A stretch of DNA of 5,773 nucleotides from Chloroflexi bacterium UBA6265 (GCA_002440805.1 DJVD01000266.1:302-6074); one strand, 5' to 3'. Counted from the stretch's first letter, positions 1-5,773 are shown. Notes: generated by a model not told the origin, from the sequence alone. Translations and numbers: made by a program.

Positions 1-1004
1 ACGGTGGTGGCGCGCTGGTTTTCGGAGACTTGCGGACCCACCTGGACGCCTTGCTCCAGGCCGTTGCCAAGCTTCAGTGCCTGGGCGCCCCTGGTGAGGC
101 GATCGACCAATTCCTGCTGCACACTGCTGTGAACCACGACGCGGCTTGTAGCCGTGCAGCGCTGACCGGTGGTGCCGAACGCCCCCCAGAGGATGCCCTC
201 GGCGGCGAGTTCCACATTGGCGTCCGCGTTGACGATGACGGCGTTTTTGCCGCCCATCTCAAGGGTGAGCCGCTTGTTGTGCTCGGCCGCCGCGAGGGAG
301 ATCGTTTTGCCGGTTTCGGTGCTGCCGGTGAAGCTGATTACCGGTACATCGCGGTGATGCATGAGGGCATCACCGACATCACTGCCGCCACCGAGGACAA
401 CGTTGACCACGCCATCGGGAATTCCGGCTTCCTGCAGGATCTCGGCGAGGCGAATGGTGAGCTTGGGCACAAACGATGCCGGTTTGATGACGACCGTGTT
501 ACCCGCGATAAGTGCAGGCATCATCTTCCAGCTGGGAATGGCCATCGGGAAGTTCCAGGGTGTGATCAAACCCACCACACCGAGTGGCTTGCGCACGCTC
601 ATCTGGAATTTGTTGCGCATTTCCGATTGCACCGTATCACCAAACATGCGCCGGCCTTCGCCCGCCATGTAATAGGTCATATCGATGGCTTCCTGCACGT
701 CACCCTTGGTCTCATCGAGAACCTTGCCCATCTCCTCAGTCATCTCGCGGGCAAGCTGGTCCTTGCGCTGTTCGAGAATCTGGGCGGCCCGGAACAGGAT
801 CTCGCCACGCTTGGGAGCGGGGTAAAGACGCCAACTTTTGAAAGCTTCGCTGGCCGCGGCTACCGCCTCGTTCACATCCTGCGGCGTGCTCTTCGTATAC
901 GTACCCACCAGCTCGCCATTGGCCGGATTGCGGCGTTCGAACGTCTCGCCCGAAACCGATTCTTTCCATACACCGTTGATCAAATTCTTGTAGAGATCTG
1001 CCAT
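1..1004 (-). CDS. NAD(P)-dependent aldehyde dehydrogenase, C-terminus cut by window edge
   Basis: Cytosolic ALDH-superfamily enzyme oxidising an aldehyde to the carboxylic acid with NAD(P)+. The reading frame is open from ATG at 1004 to the window edge (334 codons). Family members are about 480-500 residues, so roughly the last 150, including the second half of the catalytic domain, lie outside. Visible hallmarks in order: PWNFP with the oxyanion Asn151, IKPA with cofactor-binding Lys174, Rossmann motif FTGSTETGK (225-233), LEMGGKN with general-base Glu249, and GQRCT with nucleophile Cys283. Their spacing matches the classical ALDH fold and no key residue is missing. AAAGGA lies 10 nt before the ATG. 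The gene follows ctaA on the same strand after 117 bp, so it may be co-transcribed or use its own promoter. The stretch around residues 130-160 resembles a broad group that includes semialdehyde dehydrogenases of sugar-acid and amino-acid catabolism, but the substrate cannot be read from sequence. Family call is very secure. Confidence 0.95.
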   Translation of the reverse strand, partial: MADLYKNLINGVWKESVSGETFERRNPANGELVGTYTKSTPQDVNEAVAAASEAFKSWRLYPAPKRGEILFRAAQILEQRKDQLAREMTEEMGKVLDETKGDVQEAIDMTYYMAGEGRRMFGDTVQSEMRNKFQMSVRKPLGVVGLITPWNFPMAIPSWKMMPALIAGNTVVIKPASFVPKLTIRLAEILQEAGIPDGVVNVVLGGGSDVGDALMHHRDVPVISFTGSTETGKTISLAAAEHNKRLTLEMGGKNAVIVNADANVELAAEGILWGAFGTTGQRCTATSRVVVHSSVQQELVDRLTRGAQALKLGNGLEQGVQVGPQVSENQRATT

Positions 1005-1051
1005 GAAATGGCGTTCCTTTCGCTATCGCGTTGTCGTACCCACTGCCGCCA

Positions 1052-1079
1052 ATTCTAGCAGCAATGGCATAACTGGCCA
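1052..1079 (-). promoter_or_regulatory. possible extended -10 promoter of the aldehyde dehydrogenase gene
   Basis: On the minus strand TGC-TAGAAT (1060 to 1052) is an extended -10 element, about 47 nt before the ATG at 1004. The -35 area (TGGCCA, 1079-1074, 16-nt spacer) is poor, as is common with extended -10 promoters. This supports independent transcription of the dehydrogenase, but the match could be chance. The rest of the 117-bp gap (1005-1121) shows no clear terminator after ctaA. Confidence 0.25.
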
Positions 1080-1121
1080 GCGTTGTATGAACGGATCGAA
1101 GAGATGTGAGACGGTCCTAAG

Positions 1122-2261
1122 CTACGAGATTGGGTGGTCCAGGCCCGAATACGGGTTGCTTCGCATCACCCGGTGAAGGAAGGTGAGCAGCACACCTACG
1201 GCGAGGAGCGCCACGAGTTGGTGGATGATGGCAAGTCCAATCAGCACATGACTGAGCAAGGTTGCGACTCCCAGGGCGTACTGCACCAAAATCACTCCCA
1301 TCATCGCCGCGCTCCAGGTTCGAAACGGCCTGAGTTCACGTGACCGACGTACCATGGCGAACAGGGCAATGACACCAGCCAGCAATAACGTGGCGAGCAA
1401 TCGATGCATCCACTGCACTGTCGCCGGATTTTCAACCAGATTGACCGGGATGGGATTGAGTTTCCATCCATTGGGCGGGAGCAAGCTGCCATCCATCAGC
1501 GGAAAGGTGGCGAAGCTCAGTCCAGCCTTCAAACCCGCAACGAGCCCACCCCAAAATATCTGGATGCCAAGGAGGGCTCCAATGGCAAGCAGCGCTTTTC
1601 GTAGCAACTCCCTTGGACGCAACGAAATGGTGATCGCGCGTCGACTACGCAAGTCATTGGCGAACCAAATGCAACATCCAAAGATCGTTACCGCCAGTAG
1701 CAGGTGTGTAGCCAATCGGATCTGACTCACGTCGGGACGATCCACCAGGCCGCTGGAAACCATATACCAGCCCATCAGGCCCTGGAGGCCGCCAAGTGCA
1801 AACAGCAGGAGCACTCGACGGAGGAGCGGGCCATTGAAGTACCCACGAATCCAGAAAAGGATGAAGGGAATTAGGAACACTACCCCGAGAAGGCGCCCGA
1901 TATTGCGGTGCAGGTATTCCCAGAAGTAGATGTACTTGAATTCGCCCAGTGTCATGTCTGGCCGGATTTTGACGTACTCGGAATATTGTTGGTAGCGCGA
2001 AAAGGCCTCCTGCCAGTCCCCGGGCGTGATCGGCGGAACGGCCCCGACAATAGGATCCCAATCGACAATGGAGAGCCCTGACTCGGTGAGGCGGGTAACC
2101 CCGCCAATAAACAGCGTGCTTGCGGTTAGAACTGCGCCCGTCCATAGCCAGCGGCGGAGATGTTTTCTTCGGGACTCCGGGATAGCCTCGACCCAGCCAG
2201 GTGTGCCGATTGCGTCAATCACCGGCAGCGCTGGCTCATTTGCGATTCGTCGGGTAGCCAT
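1122..2261 (-). CDS. ctaA: haem A synthase, COX15/CtaA family
   Basis: Integral membrane enzyme that oxidises the C8 methyl of haem O to a formyl group, making haem A for aa3-type terminal oxidases. The protein is about 379 residues with a polar N-terminus and about eight hydrophobic helices. In numbering from ATG 2261, the four conserved histidines are all present: His118 (EYLHR, with the acidic Glu115), His186 (ATHLL), His286 (WMHRL) and His347 (IIHQL). Other signatures are GGVTRLTESGLS near 53-64, GWYMVSSGL near 164-172 and TFPLMDG near 252-258. The extracellular-loop cysteine pairs of Bacillus-type CtaA are absent; the only cysteines are two adjacent ones inside a helix. This fits the proteobacterial/mitochondrial COX15 type. 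Start choice: an ATG at 2276 would add five residues but has only CAGG abutting it, whereas ATG 2261 has GGAG with a 9-nt spacer. It is divergent from the radical SAM gene and upstream of the aldehyde dehydrogenase. No other oxidase assembly genes are in the window. Confidence 0.95.
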   Translation of the reverse strand: MATRRIANEPALPVIDAIGTPGWVEAIPESRRKHLRRWLWTGAVLTASTLFIGGVTRLTESGLSIVDWDPIVGAVPPITPGDWQEAFSRYQQYSEYVKIRPDMTLGEFKYIYFWEYLHRNIGRLLGVVFLIPFILFWIRGYFNGPLLRRVLLLFALGGLQGLMGWYMVSSGLVDRPDVSQIRLATHLLLAVTIFGCCIWFANDLRSRRAITISLRPRELLRKALLAIGALLGIQIFWGGLVAGLKAGLSFATFPLMDGSLLPPNGWKLNPIPVNLVENPATVQWMHRLLATLLLAGVIALFAMVRRSRELRPFRTWSAAMMGVILVQYALGVATLLSHVLIGLAIIHQLVALLAVGVLLTFLHRVMRSNPYSGLDHPIS

Positions 2262-2480
2262 GTTGACCAGCTCCATCCTGCCTGAAGGTTCCCCCGAACG
2301 ACGAAACGTCTCCCGGAAATGTCTTGCGCAACCTTAACAGATACCTGCTCGGGATTGGGAGTTGAATCCTCCACCTATTCGGAACCAGTGCCGATTGCCG
2401 AAATGGTTGATCCGGTCTGTTAACCGGTTTCCGCAGCATCGCCCCTTACGGTGTCTGGCAGTCGTGCACATTCTCGATTG

Positions 2481-2490
2481 AGTCATGACT
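2481..2490. repeat. perfect 10-bp palindrome AGTCATGACT
   Basis: A self-complementary decamer in the divergent control region, 115 bp before the radical SAM start. It could be a regulator half-site pair, but a lone 10-bp palindrome is not strong evidence. Its central ATG is also the only start of the candidate small ORF at 2485. Confidence 0.3.
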
Positions 2491-2601
2491 TTTGAGGTAA
2501 GCGTCGTCACCTACGATTCATCCAAAGAGATTTGCGTCGTTGCGAAAGCTGCGACGCAAATCGTTGTGATGAGGGTTCGCGCGGCTAGAGAAAAAGGATA
2601 G
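2485..2601 (+). CDS. doubtful 38-codon ORF just before the radical SAM gene
   Basis: ATG at 2485 opens 38 codons ending in TAG at 2599-2601, inside the ribosome-binding region of the radical SAM gene and only 4 nt before its GTG 2606. The predicted peptide starts MTFEVSVV, has a single Cys (residue 17) in ICVVAKAA, and ends basic (RVRAAREKG). No good Shine-Dalgarno precedes the ATG (only GAG 2 nt away), and an in-frame TGA at 2479-2481 rules out a longer N-terminus. Codons 15-26 fall in the hairpin at 2529-2562, so base composition there may reflect RNA or DNA structure rather than coding. It could be a leader peptide, a RiPP precursor for the adjacent SPASM enzyme, or a chance ORF. I know no family that matches it. 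Chance is the default. Confidence 0.2.
   Translation: MTFEVSVVTYDSSKEICVVAKAATQIVVMRVRAAREKG
2529..2562 (+). promoter_or_regulatory. long inverted repeat / GAAA-tetraloop hairpin in the radical SAM leader
   Basis: The arms 2529-2539 (GATTTGCGTCG) and 2552-2562 are perfect reverse complements over 11 bp. The structure continues inward as a G-U pair, one U-U mismatch and two G-C pairs, and closes on GAAA (2544-2547), a stable GNRA loop. It ends 43 nt before the GTG at 2606. No T-tract follows on either strand, and it lies between divergent genes, so it is not an ordinary terminator. Read as RNA it is a 5'-UTR stem-loop on the plus strand. Read as DNA it is an 11-bp dyad with 12-bp spacing that could bind a dimeric regulator. 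The dyad is certain; the function is inference. Confidence 0.6.
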
Positions 2602-2605
2602 CCAC

Positions 2606-3730
2606 GTGGACTATTCCTGGAGGTTCAAGGTGATTGATGTAGGGGCGCGGCGAGATGCGCTAAAGCGTGCCGATTTCGATAAGCAACCATTCGTCCTGGC
2701 CTGGGAACTGACCCGGGCCTGCAACCTTGCCTGTGTTCATTGTCGGGCGGAGGCACAGCTCCGTCGTGATCCTCGGGAATTATCTACCGACGAAGCCAAG
2801 GCATTCATAGACGACGTGGCGTCATTTGAAGTTCCTCCAATTTTGATTCTCACGGGCGGGGATCCGATGCGGCGCCCGGACATCATCGAGCTCATCTCGC
2901 ATGCAACTGAACGTGGCATTCAAACAACGATAACGCCAGCGGGGACTCCGCTGGCGAGTAAGAAGCGTCTTGAAGCCGCGCGTGATGCTGGCATTCGGCG
3001 AGTGGCAGTGAGCATCGACGGGTCTACCGCCGATCGACATGATCGTTTCCGCCGGGTCGAAGGATCGTTCGGATGGACCCTGGATATCGCCCGAAATGCG
3101 ATGTCGTTGGGACTGCCAGTACAGGTCCACAGCACGCTTTCGAAGAGAACGATCGACGATCTTCCCGCGATCGCGGATTTGGTGGAATCACTCGGTGCTG
3201 CTGTATGGGCCGTGTTCTGTCTGGTGCCAACGGGTCGGGCGGGCGCAGCCGACGAAATCGGCTCCGAAGAGTACGAGCAAGTGTTTAACTGGTTGCGGCA
3301 GCGGAGCGAAGGTGCGTCCTGGATGCTCAAGCTCACCGAGGGTTACCACTACCGGAGAGTGTTGGCTCAACATGGCCAGGGAGCGTTGCAGGGCCTGGGC
3401 TTTGTGGGACCAGACGGGATTGGCCGCGCGCCGCGCGCCGTGAATGCTGGCAACGGATTCTGTTTCGTATCTCACACGGGCGATGTCTGCCCGAGCGGCT
3501 TCCTGCCAATCGTGGCGGGCAATATCCGAAATGAGTCCGTTGTTCAACTCTATCAGCAGCATCAGATCTTCCAGGAGTTGAGAGATCCCGGGCTGCTGAA
3601 GGGCAAATGCGGCAGTTGCGAATTCCGTCGGGTTTGTGGTGGATCGCGGTCACGGGCGTTCGCCCACACAGGCGATTATCTGCAAGCCGATCCCGCATGT
3701 GCCTATATACCGGCAGGATACCGCGCCTGA
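2606..3730 (+). CDS. radical SAM/SPASM domain protein of unknown substrate
   Basis: Cytosolic iron-sulfur enzyme that cleaves S-adenosylmethionine to a 5'-deoxyadenosyl radical. In 374 residues, the CxxxCxxC motif binding the radical SAM cluster is Cys39-Cys43-Cys46, followed by the SAM-binding GGDP (84-87) and the barrel strand VAVSIDG (133-139). The C-terminal SPASM region has Cys286, Cys295, Cys335, Cys338, Cys344 and Cys365, enough for auxiliary 4Fe-4S binding. The tail CGGSRSRAFAHTGDYL then DPAC resembles NirJ/Ahb-type haem enzymes and, from memory, the TIGR04053 (BA_1875) family. Where many NirJ/Ahb relatives have CGGC, this protein has Ser347. Two GTG starts compete: 2606 (AAGGA, 7-nt spacer) and 2630 (GGAGG, 6-nt spacer, giving 366 residues). 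I kept the longer. It is divergent from ctaA and followed after 161 bp by a methyltransferase gene. Superfamily and SPASM are secure; substrate is unknown, with tetrapyrrole, peptide or another small molecule all possible. Confidence 0.93.
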   Translation: MDYSWRFKVIDVGARRDALKRADFDKQPFVLAWELTRACNLACVHCRAEAQLRRDPRELSTDEAKAFIDDVASFEVPPILILTGGDPMRRPDIIELISHATERGIQTTITPAGTPLASKKRLEAARDAGIRRVAVSIDGSTADRHDRFRRVEGSFGWTLDIARNAMSLGLPVQVHSTLSKRTIDDLPAIADLVESLGAAVWAVFCLVPTGRAGAADEIGSEEYEQVFNWLRQRSEGASWMLKLTEGYHYRRVLAQHGQGALQGLGFVGPDGIGRAPRAVNAGNGFCFVSHTGDVCPSGFLPIVAGNIRNESVVQLYQQHQIFQELRDPGLLKGKCGSCEFRRVCGGSRSRAFAHTGDYLQADPACAYIPAGYRA

Positions 3731-3891
3731 CGGTCCGCCCGTTTGTATGGTTGTTTCCAGGGTGATGCGGATTGTATCTCACCCGTAACTCCGGCAGTGT
3801 GCGCCCTGAAAGCCGCGCGGCAGGAGTCGGGTAAATTCCCCGTACATCTACTACGGAGGGAAATACCTGCCACACGGAAAGGGGAGTTTCG
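3731..3891. other. intergenic gap, no gene seen
   Basis: The 161 bp separate the radical SAM and methyltransferase genes. A weak dyad GGGTGA-N13-TCACCC spans 3760-3784, with no T-tract, so it is not a convincing terminator. A loose promoter-like pair, TTGTTT (3751-3756) and TATCTC (3775-3780) with an 18-bp spacer, overlaps it. The gap is long for tight coupling, so the methyltransferase may have its own promoter. Confidence 0.4.
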
Positions 3892-4674
3892 ATGGGCGAG
3901 GCCAAAAACCTGGTGAGGAAGCAGTTCGCTGCGGCTGGCGACGCTTATGTGCGAAGTGCTGGCCACGCCAGCGCGGCCGATTTGCAGCGCATGGTGGACC
4001 TGGCCAGTCCGGCGGGTGACGAGGTCATGCTTGATATTGCCACCGGTGGTGGACACGTGGCGCGCGTCTTCTCTCCGCACGTTGCGCGTGTGATCGCGTC
4101 CGACCTGACGCCGGAAATACTTTCCCATGCCCGCGAAGCGTTCCATGAATGGGAACTTACGAATGTCGAGGTCGCACTTGCGGACGCCGAGAAATTGCCA
4201 TTCGACGATGTCAGTTTCGATCTCGTCACCTGCCGGATTGCGCCGCACCATTTCCCTGAGCCGGAAAAATTCATTGCCGAAGTTGCGCGGGTATTGAAAC
4301 CTGGCGGGCAGTTTTTGCTGATCGATTCAACGGTGCCGGAAGGGGACGATGGCGCATTTTTCAACCGAATCGAAGCCATCCGCGATCCCAGTCACATCCG
4401 GTCGCTCACGAAAGAAGCATGGATATCCCTGATCGAGCAACACGGCCTCCGGATAAACCATGCAGAGTCGTTCCGCAAGCGTCACGATTTTCAGGACTGG
4501 GTAACGCGAAGTCGCACCAGCGAGGCCAGTCTTGCGGAACTCGAGCGTCTTTTCAATTCGGCGACCCCGGCACAACGCAAGCTGTTCGAGATTGAGTTTG
4601 CAGGTAAGGATGAAGGGAGTGTTGTGGGATTCGCAGATACGAAAACACTCTTCCATGCCGTTGCCGGCGGGTAG
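3892..4674 (+). CDS. class I SAM-dependent methyltransferase, YcgJ-like
   Basis: Soluble Rossmann-fold methyltransferase of 260 residues. Motif I, LDIATGGGHVA (47-57), binds SAM. The acidic residue closing strand 2 is Asp71 (VIASD) and likely contacts the ribose hydroxyls. ADAEKLPF (97-104) marks the adenine-binding loop, and SFDLVTCRIAPHHF (108-121) and ARVLKPGGQFLLID (132-145) are typical of the UbiE/Methyltransf_11 group. The phrases VTCR-x-APHHF and RDPSHIRS closely recall Bacillus subtilis YcgJ, a structurally known methyltransferase of unclear substrate. GGGGAG lies 5 nt before ATG 3892, making this start convincing. It follows the radical SAM gene on the same strand and converges on tRNA-Asn. 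The fold is certain, but the acceptor could be a quinone, another small molecule or a tetrapyrrole-like compound, and nothing in the sequence decides. A role together with the radical SAM enzyme is inference from position only. Confidence 0.93.
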   Translation: MGEAKNLVRKQFAAAGDAYVRSAGHASAADLQRMVDLASPAGDEVMLDIATGGGHVARVFSPHVARVIASDLTPEILSHAREAFHEWELTNVEVALADAEKLPFDDVSFDLVTCRIAPHHFPEPEKFIAEVARVLKPGGQFLLIDSTVPEGDDGAFFNRIEAIRDPSHIRSLTKEAWISLIEQHGLRINHAESFRKRHDFQDWVTRSRTSEASLAELERLFNSATPAQRKLFEIEFAGKDEGSVVGFADTKTLFHAVAGG

Positions 4675-4681
4675 CAATGGT

Positions 4682-4716
4682 GAACAACAAAGCCCTGTCG
4701 ATGATTCGACAGGGCT
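4682..4716 (-). terminator. Rho-independent terminator of tRNA-Asn, possibly bidirectional
   Basis: A perfect stem pairs 4691-4701 with 4706-4716 (11 bp, loop of four). On the minus strand the stem is followed at once by TTGTTGTT, and it starts 6 nt after the tRNA CCA end. On the plus strand it lies 16 nt after the methyltransferase stop but is followed only by CTTGATT, so termination in that direction would be weaker. Confidence 0.85.
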
Positions 4717-4722
4717 CTTGAT

Positions 4723-4797
4723 TGGCTCCCCGACCTGGATTCGAACCAGGAACCTACCGGTTAACAGCCGGTCGCTCTACCGTTGAGCTATCGGGGA
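4723..4797 (-). tRNA. tRNA-Asn (anticodon GUU), CCA encoded
   Basis: Full cloverleaf of 72 nt plus encoded CCA (4723-4725). The 7-bp acceptor stem is TCCCCGA/TCGGGGA, with discriminator G. The D stem is GCTC/GAGC. The anticodon arm is ACCGG-CTGTTAA-CCGGT, with anticodon GTT at 4765-4763. The variable loop has five bases, and the T arm is CCTGG-TTCGAAT-CCAGG. All stems pair perfectly, so the gene looks functional. It reads asparagine AAC and AAU codons. It has its own promoter and terminator and lies just downstream of the penicillin-binding protein gene on the same strand. Confidence 0.98.
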
Positions 4798-4823
4798 TCA
4801 ACTGCTTCGAGAGCAGCGAAGTG

Positions 4824-4852
4824 ATAGTACCAAACCCCGCAATATGATTCAA
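4824..4852 (-). promoter_or_regulatory. sigma70-type promoter of tRNA-Asn
   Basis: On the minus strand TTGAAT (4852-4847) and TACTAT (4829-4824) are separated by exactly 17 bp. Transcription would start near 4817, giving a 5' leader of about 20 nt before the mature tRNA end at 4797. An inverted repeat TGATTC-AAG-GAATCA (4845-4859) overlaps the -35 element. It lies in the 73-bp gap after the penicillin-binding protein stop codon, so the tRNA need not depend on read-through. Confidence 0.65.
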
Positions 4853-4870
4853 GGAATCAATCATTGGTTG

Positions 4871-5773
4871 CTAATCATCGCGCCGTTCCATGGTTGCCAC
4901 GAGGATATCGCGGGCCATGGAAACGGTGCTCGGCAGGTCGGCGCCGTTGCCTTCAAGCACCACCGCAATCGCATAACGCGGCTCGGGATTACCAATAAAA
5001 CCGATAAACAATGAGTTGTTGGTGCCATCGCCGCGCTCGGCTGTGCCGGTCTTTCCGCCAATGACATACGGTGGGGCCTGGCCATGTTGCGCCGAACCGG
5101 ATTCGATGACATCGATCATCATGCTTTCGACATCCTGGGCCGTTGCGGGATCGACACACTGGAGGTAAACGGTGGGCTCGGGGCGGTACAGCACGCTCCC
5201 ATCTGCCGCGGTCACCTGTTTTACCAGGGAGGGCTGCATCATTGCACCGTCGTTTGCCCACATTGCCCCGACCATCGCCATGTGGATGGGACTCATTTGA
5301 ATCTCGCCCTGTCCAAACCCCGTATCGGCCAGCGCGTTCTGACTGTTCAGGAATTCGCGACTGTTGGCCAGTTGACTCTCCGCGATGGGCAGGTCATACG
5401 GGATCTTCTCGCCGAATCCAAGTTTTGGCCCGTAATCCCAGTACGTCTCGGGCCCGATCTGGAGTCCGACCTGGGCCATCACCACATTGAGGCTCCACAT
5501 CACGGCTTCGCGGAGCGTCCACTCGTTGCGCGATTCATCCGGTCGATTGTTTTCAACCAGCACGCGACCATCGATCGTGATCTGGCCGTTGTCCTCATAC
5601 ACCTGCTCGGGATCGGAATACCCCTCGTTGATGGCGATGCCTGCTGTGATCGTCTTGAATGTGGAACCGGGCGTGTACACCCCAAGGTTTGCGCGTGAAA
5701 CAAATGGGCGACCGGCGTCGTCACTGGAAAGTGTGCTCCAGTAGGCATCGGCTGCAGTTGGATCATCCACCAC
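4871..5773 (-). CDS. class B penicillin-binding protein (PBP2/FtsI/PbpA-like), C-terminal transpeptidase domain, N-terminus outside window
   Basis: DD-transpeptidase that crosslinks peptidoglycan stem peptides outside the cytoplasmic membrane. Only the last 300 codons are present; the GTG at 5773 is the window edge, not a real start. The three catalytic motifs of the penicillin-binding fold are intact (window numbering): SxxK in PGSTFK with acylated Ser37 and Lys40, SxN as Ser94-Leu95-Asn96, and KTGT at 241-244 in GGKTGTAE. The TGFGQGEIQMSP stretch (151-162) before the later helices is characteristic of class B elongation and division PBPs. The protein ends about 55 residues after KTGT with no PASTA domains. 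The missing part should hold a membrane anchor and a dimerisation domain. Whether it serves elongation (RodA partner) or division (FtsW partner) cannot be told without upstream genes. tRNA-Asn follows on the same strand. Confidence 0.95.
   Translation of the reverse strand: MVDDPTAADAYWSTLSSDDAGRPFVSRANLGVYTPGSTFKTITAGIAINEGYSDPEQVYEDNGQITIDGRVLVENNRPDESRNEWTLREAVMWSLNVVMAQVGLQIGPETYWDYGPKLGFGEKIPYDLPIAESQLANSREFLNSQNALADTGFGQGEIQMSPIHMAMVGAMWANDGAMMQPSLVKQVTAADGSVLYRPEPTVYLQCVDPATAQDVESMMIDVIESGSAQHGQAPPYVIGGKTGTAERGDGTNNSLFIGFIGNPEPRYAIAVVLEGNGADLPSTVSMARDILVATMERRDD

Larger units (their letters stand above)
2262..2605. other. divergent intergenic region between ctaA and the radical SAM gene
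   Basis: About 340 bp that must hold the 5' control regions of both divergent genes. I found no convincing sigma70-type -35/-10 pair for either. What stands out is dyad symmetry: CCGGT-N6-ACCGG at 2412-2427 (overlapping the 8-bp palindrome AACCGGTT at 2422-2429), the palindrome AGTCATGACT at 2481-2490, and a long hairpin at 2529-2562. The 7-mer GCGTCGT occurs twice, at 2501-2507 and within the hairpin at 2534-2540. The reading frame open on the minus strand upstream of ctaA (to about 2439) has no family resemblance and I do not treat it as a gene. Confidence 0.6.

Noticed and set aside
30..1058. A 342-codon plus-strand open frame covering the whole aldehyde dehydrogenase region
   Set aside because: The opposite strand encodes a textbook ALDH with all catalytic residues in order. 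The plus-strand frame has no recognisable family and is the usual antisense frame of a GC-rich codon-biased gene.
2236..2439. A 67-codon minus-strand frame overlapping the start of ctaA
   Set aside because: It overlaps the ctaA start in another frame and shows no recognisable domain. The overlap with a well-supported gene start makes it unlikely.
2529..2562. The leader hairpin as a Rho-independent terminator
   Set aside because: It sits between divergent genes, where no transcript needs to end, and neither flank is T-rich.
3760..3784. GGGTGA-N13-TCACCC dyad after the radical SAM gene as a terminator
   Set aside because: The 6-bp stem with a 13-nt loop is weak, and no T-tract follows on either strand.
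3796..3930. Short GTG-initiated frame running from the intergenic gap into the methyltransferase start
   Set aside because: It has no ribosome-binding site or family resemblance and overlaps the well-supported methyltransferase start in another frame.
5084..5698. A 204-codon plus-strand open frame inside the penicillin-binding protein gene
   Set aside because: It lies antisense to an intact transpeptidase domain with SxxK, SxN and KTGT motifs, and its product resembles nothing I know.

Overview
The window is bacterial chromosomal DNA of moderately high GC. It is gene-dense, with Shine-Dalgarno-led genes, a tRNA with encoded CCA and a Rho-independent terminator. It carries five protein genes, one tRNA gene and one doubtful small ORF. 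Haem A synthase points to an aerobic respirer with haem a-containing oxidases. The penicillin-binding protein and aldehyde dehydrogenase would suit Chloroflexota (Thermomicrobia-like) or a neighbouring phylum, but this is a weak inference and I cannot fix the taxon from sequence alone.

Layout, left to right. Minus strand: the first 334 codons of an NAD(P)-dependent aldehyde dehydrogenase (1-1004, C-terminus outside the window), then upstream of it a complete ctaA/COX15 haem A synthase (1122-2261). A gene-poor divergent region of about 340 bp follows, rich in inverted repeats: a GAAA-capped hairpin at 2529-2562, a 10-bp palindrome at 2481-2490 and a 5-6-5 repeat at 2412-2427. It also holds a possible 38-codon ORF. 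Plus strand: a radical SAM/SPASM protein (2606-3730) and, after a 161-bp gap, a YcgJ-like class I SAM-dependent methyltransferase (3892-4674). Minus strand again: tRNA-Asn(GUU) with a recognisable promoter and terminator, and the C-terminal transpeptidase half of a class B penicillin-binding protein entering from the right edge.

Most of this is housekeeping: respiratory haem maturation, aldehyde oxidation, cell-wall crosslinking and translation. The only part that may hold something undescribed is 2277-4674. There a radical SAM/SPASM enzyme of unknown substrate, a methyltransferase and a structured leader with a small ORF sit divergently from haem A synthase. Two readings are open: tetrapyrrole-related chemistry (the SPASM tail resembles NirJ/Ahb-type proteins) or modification of a small peptide. 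The sequence does not decide between them. I saw no insertion sequence, CRISPR array, phage gene or defence system.
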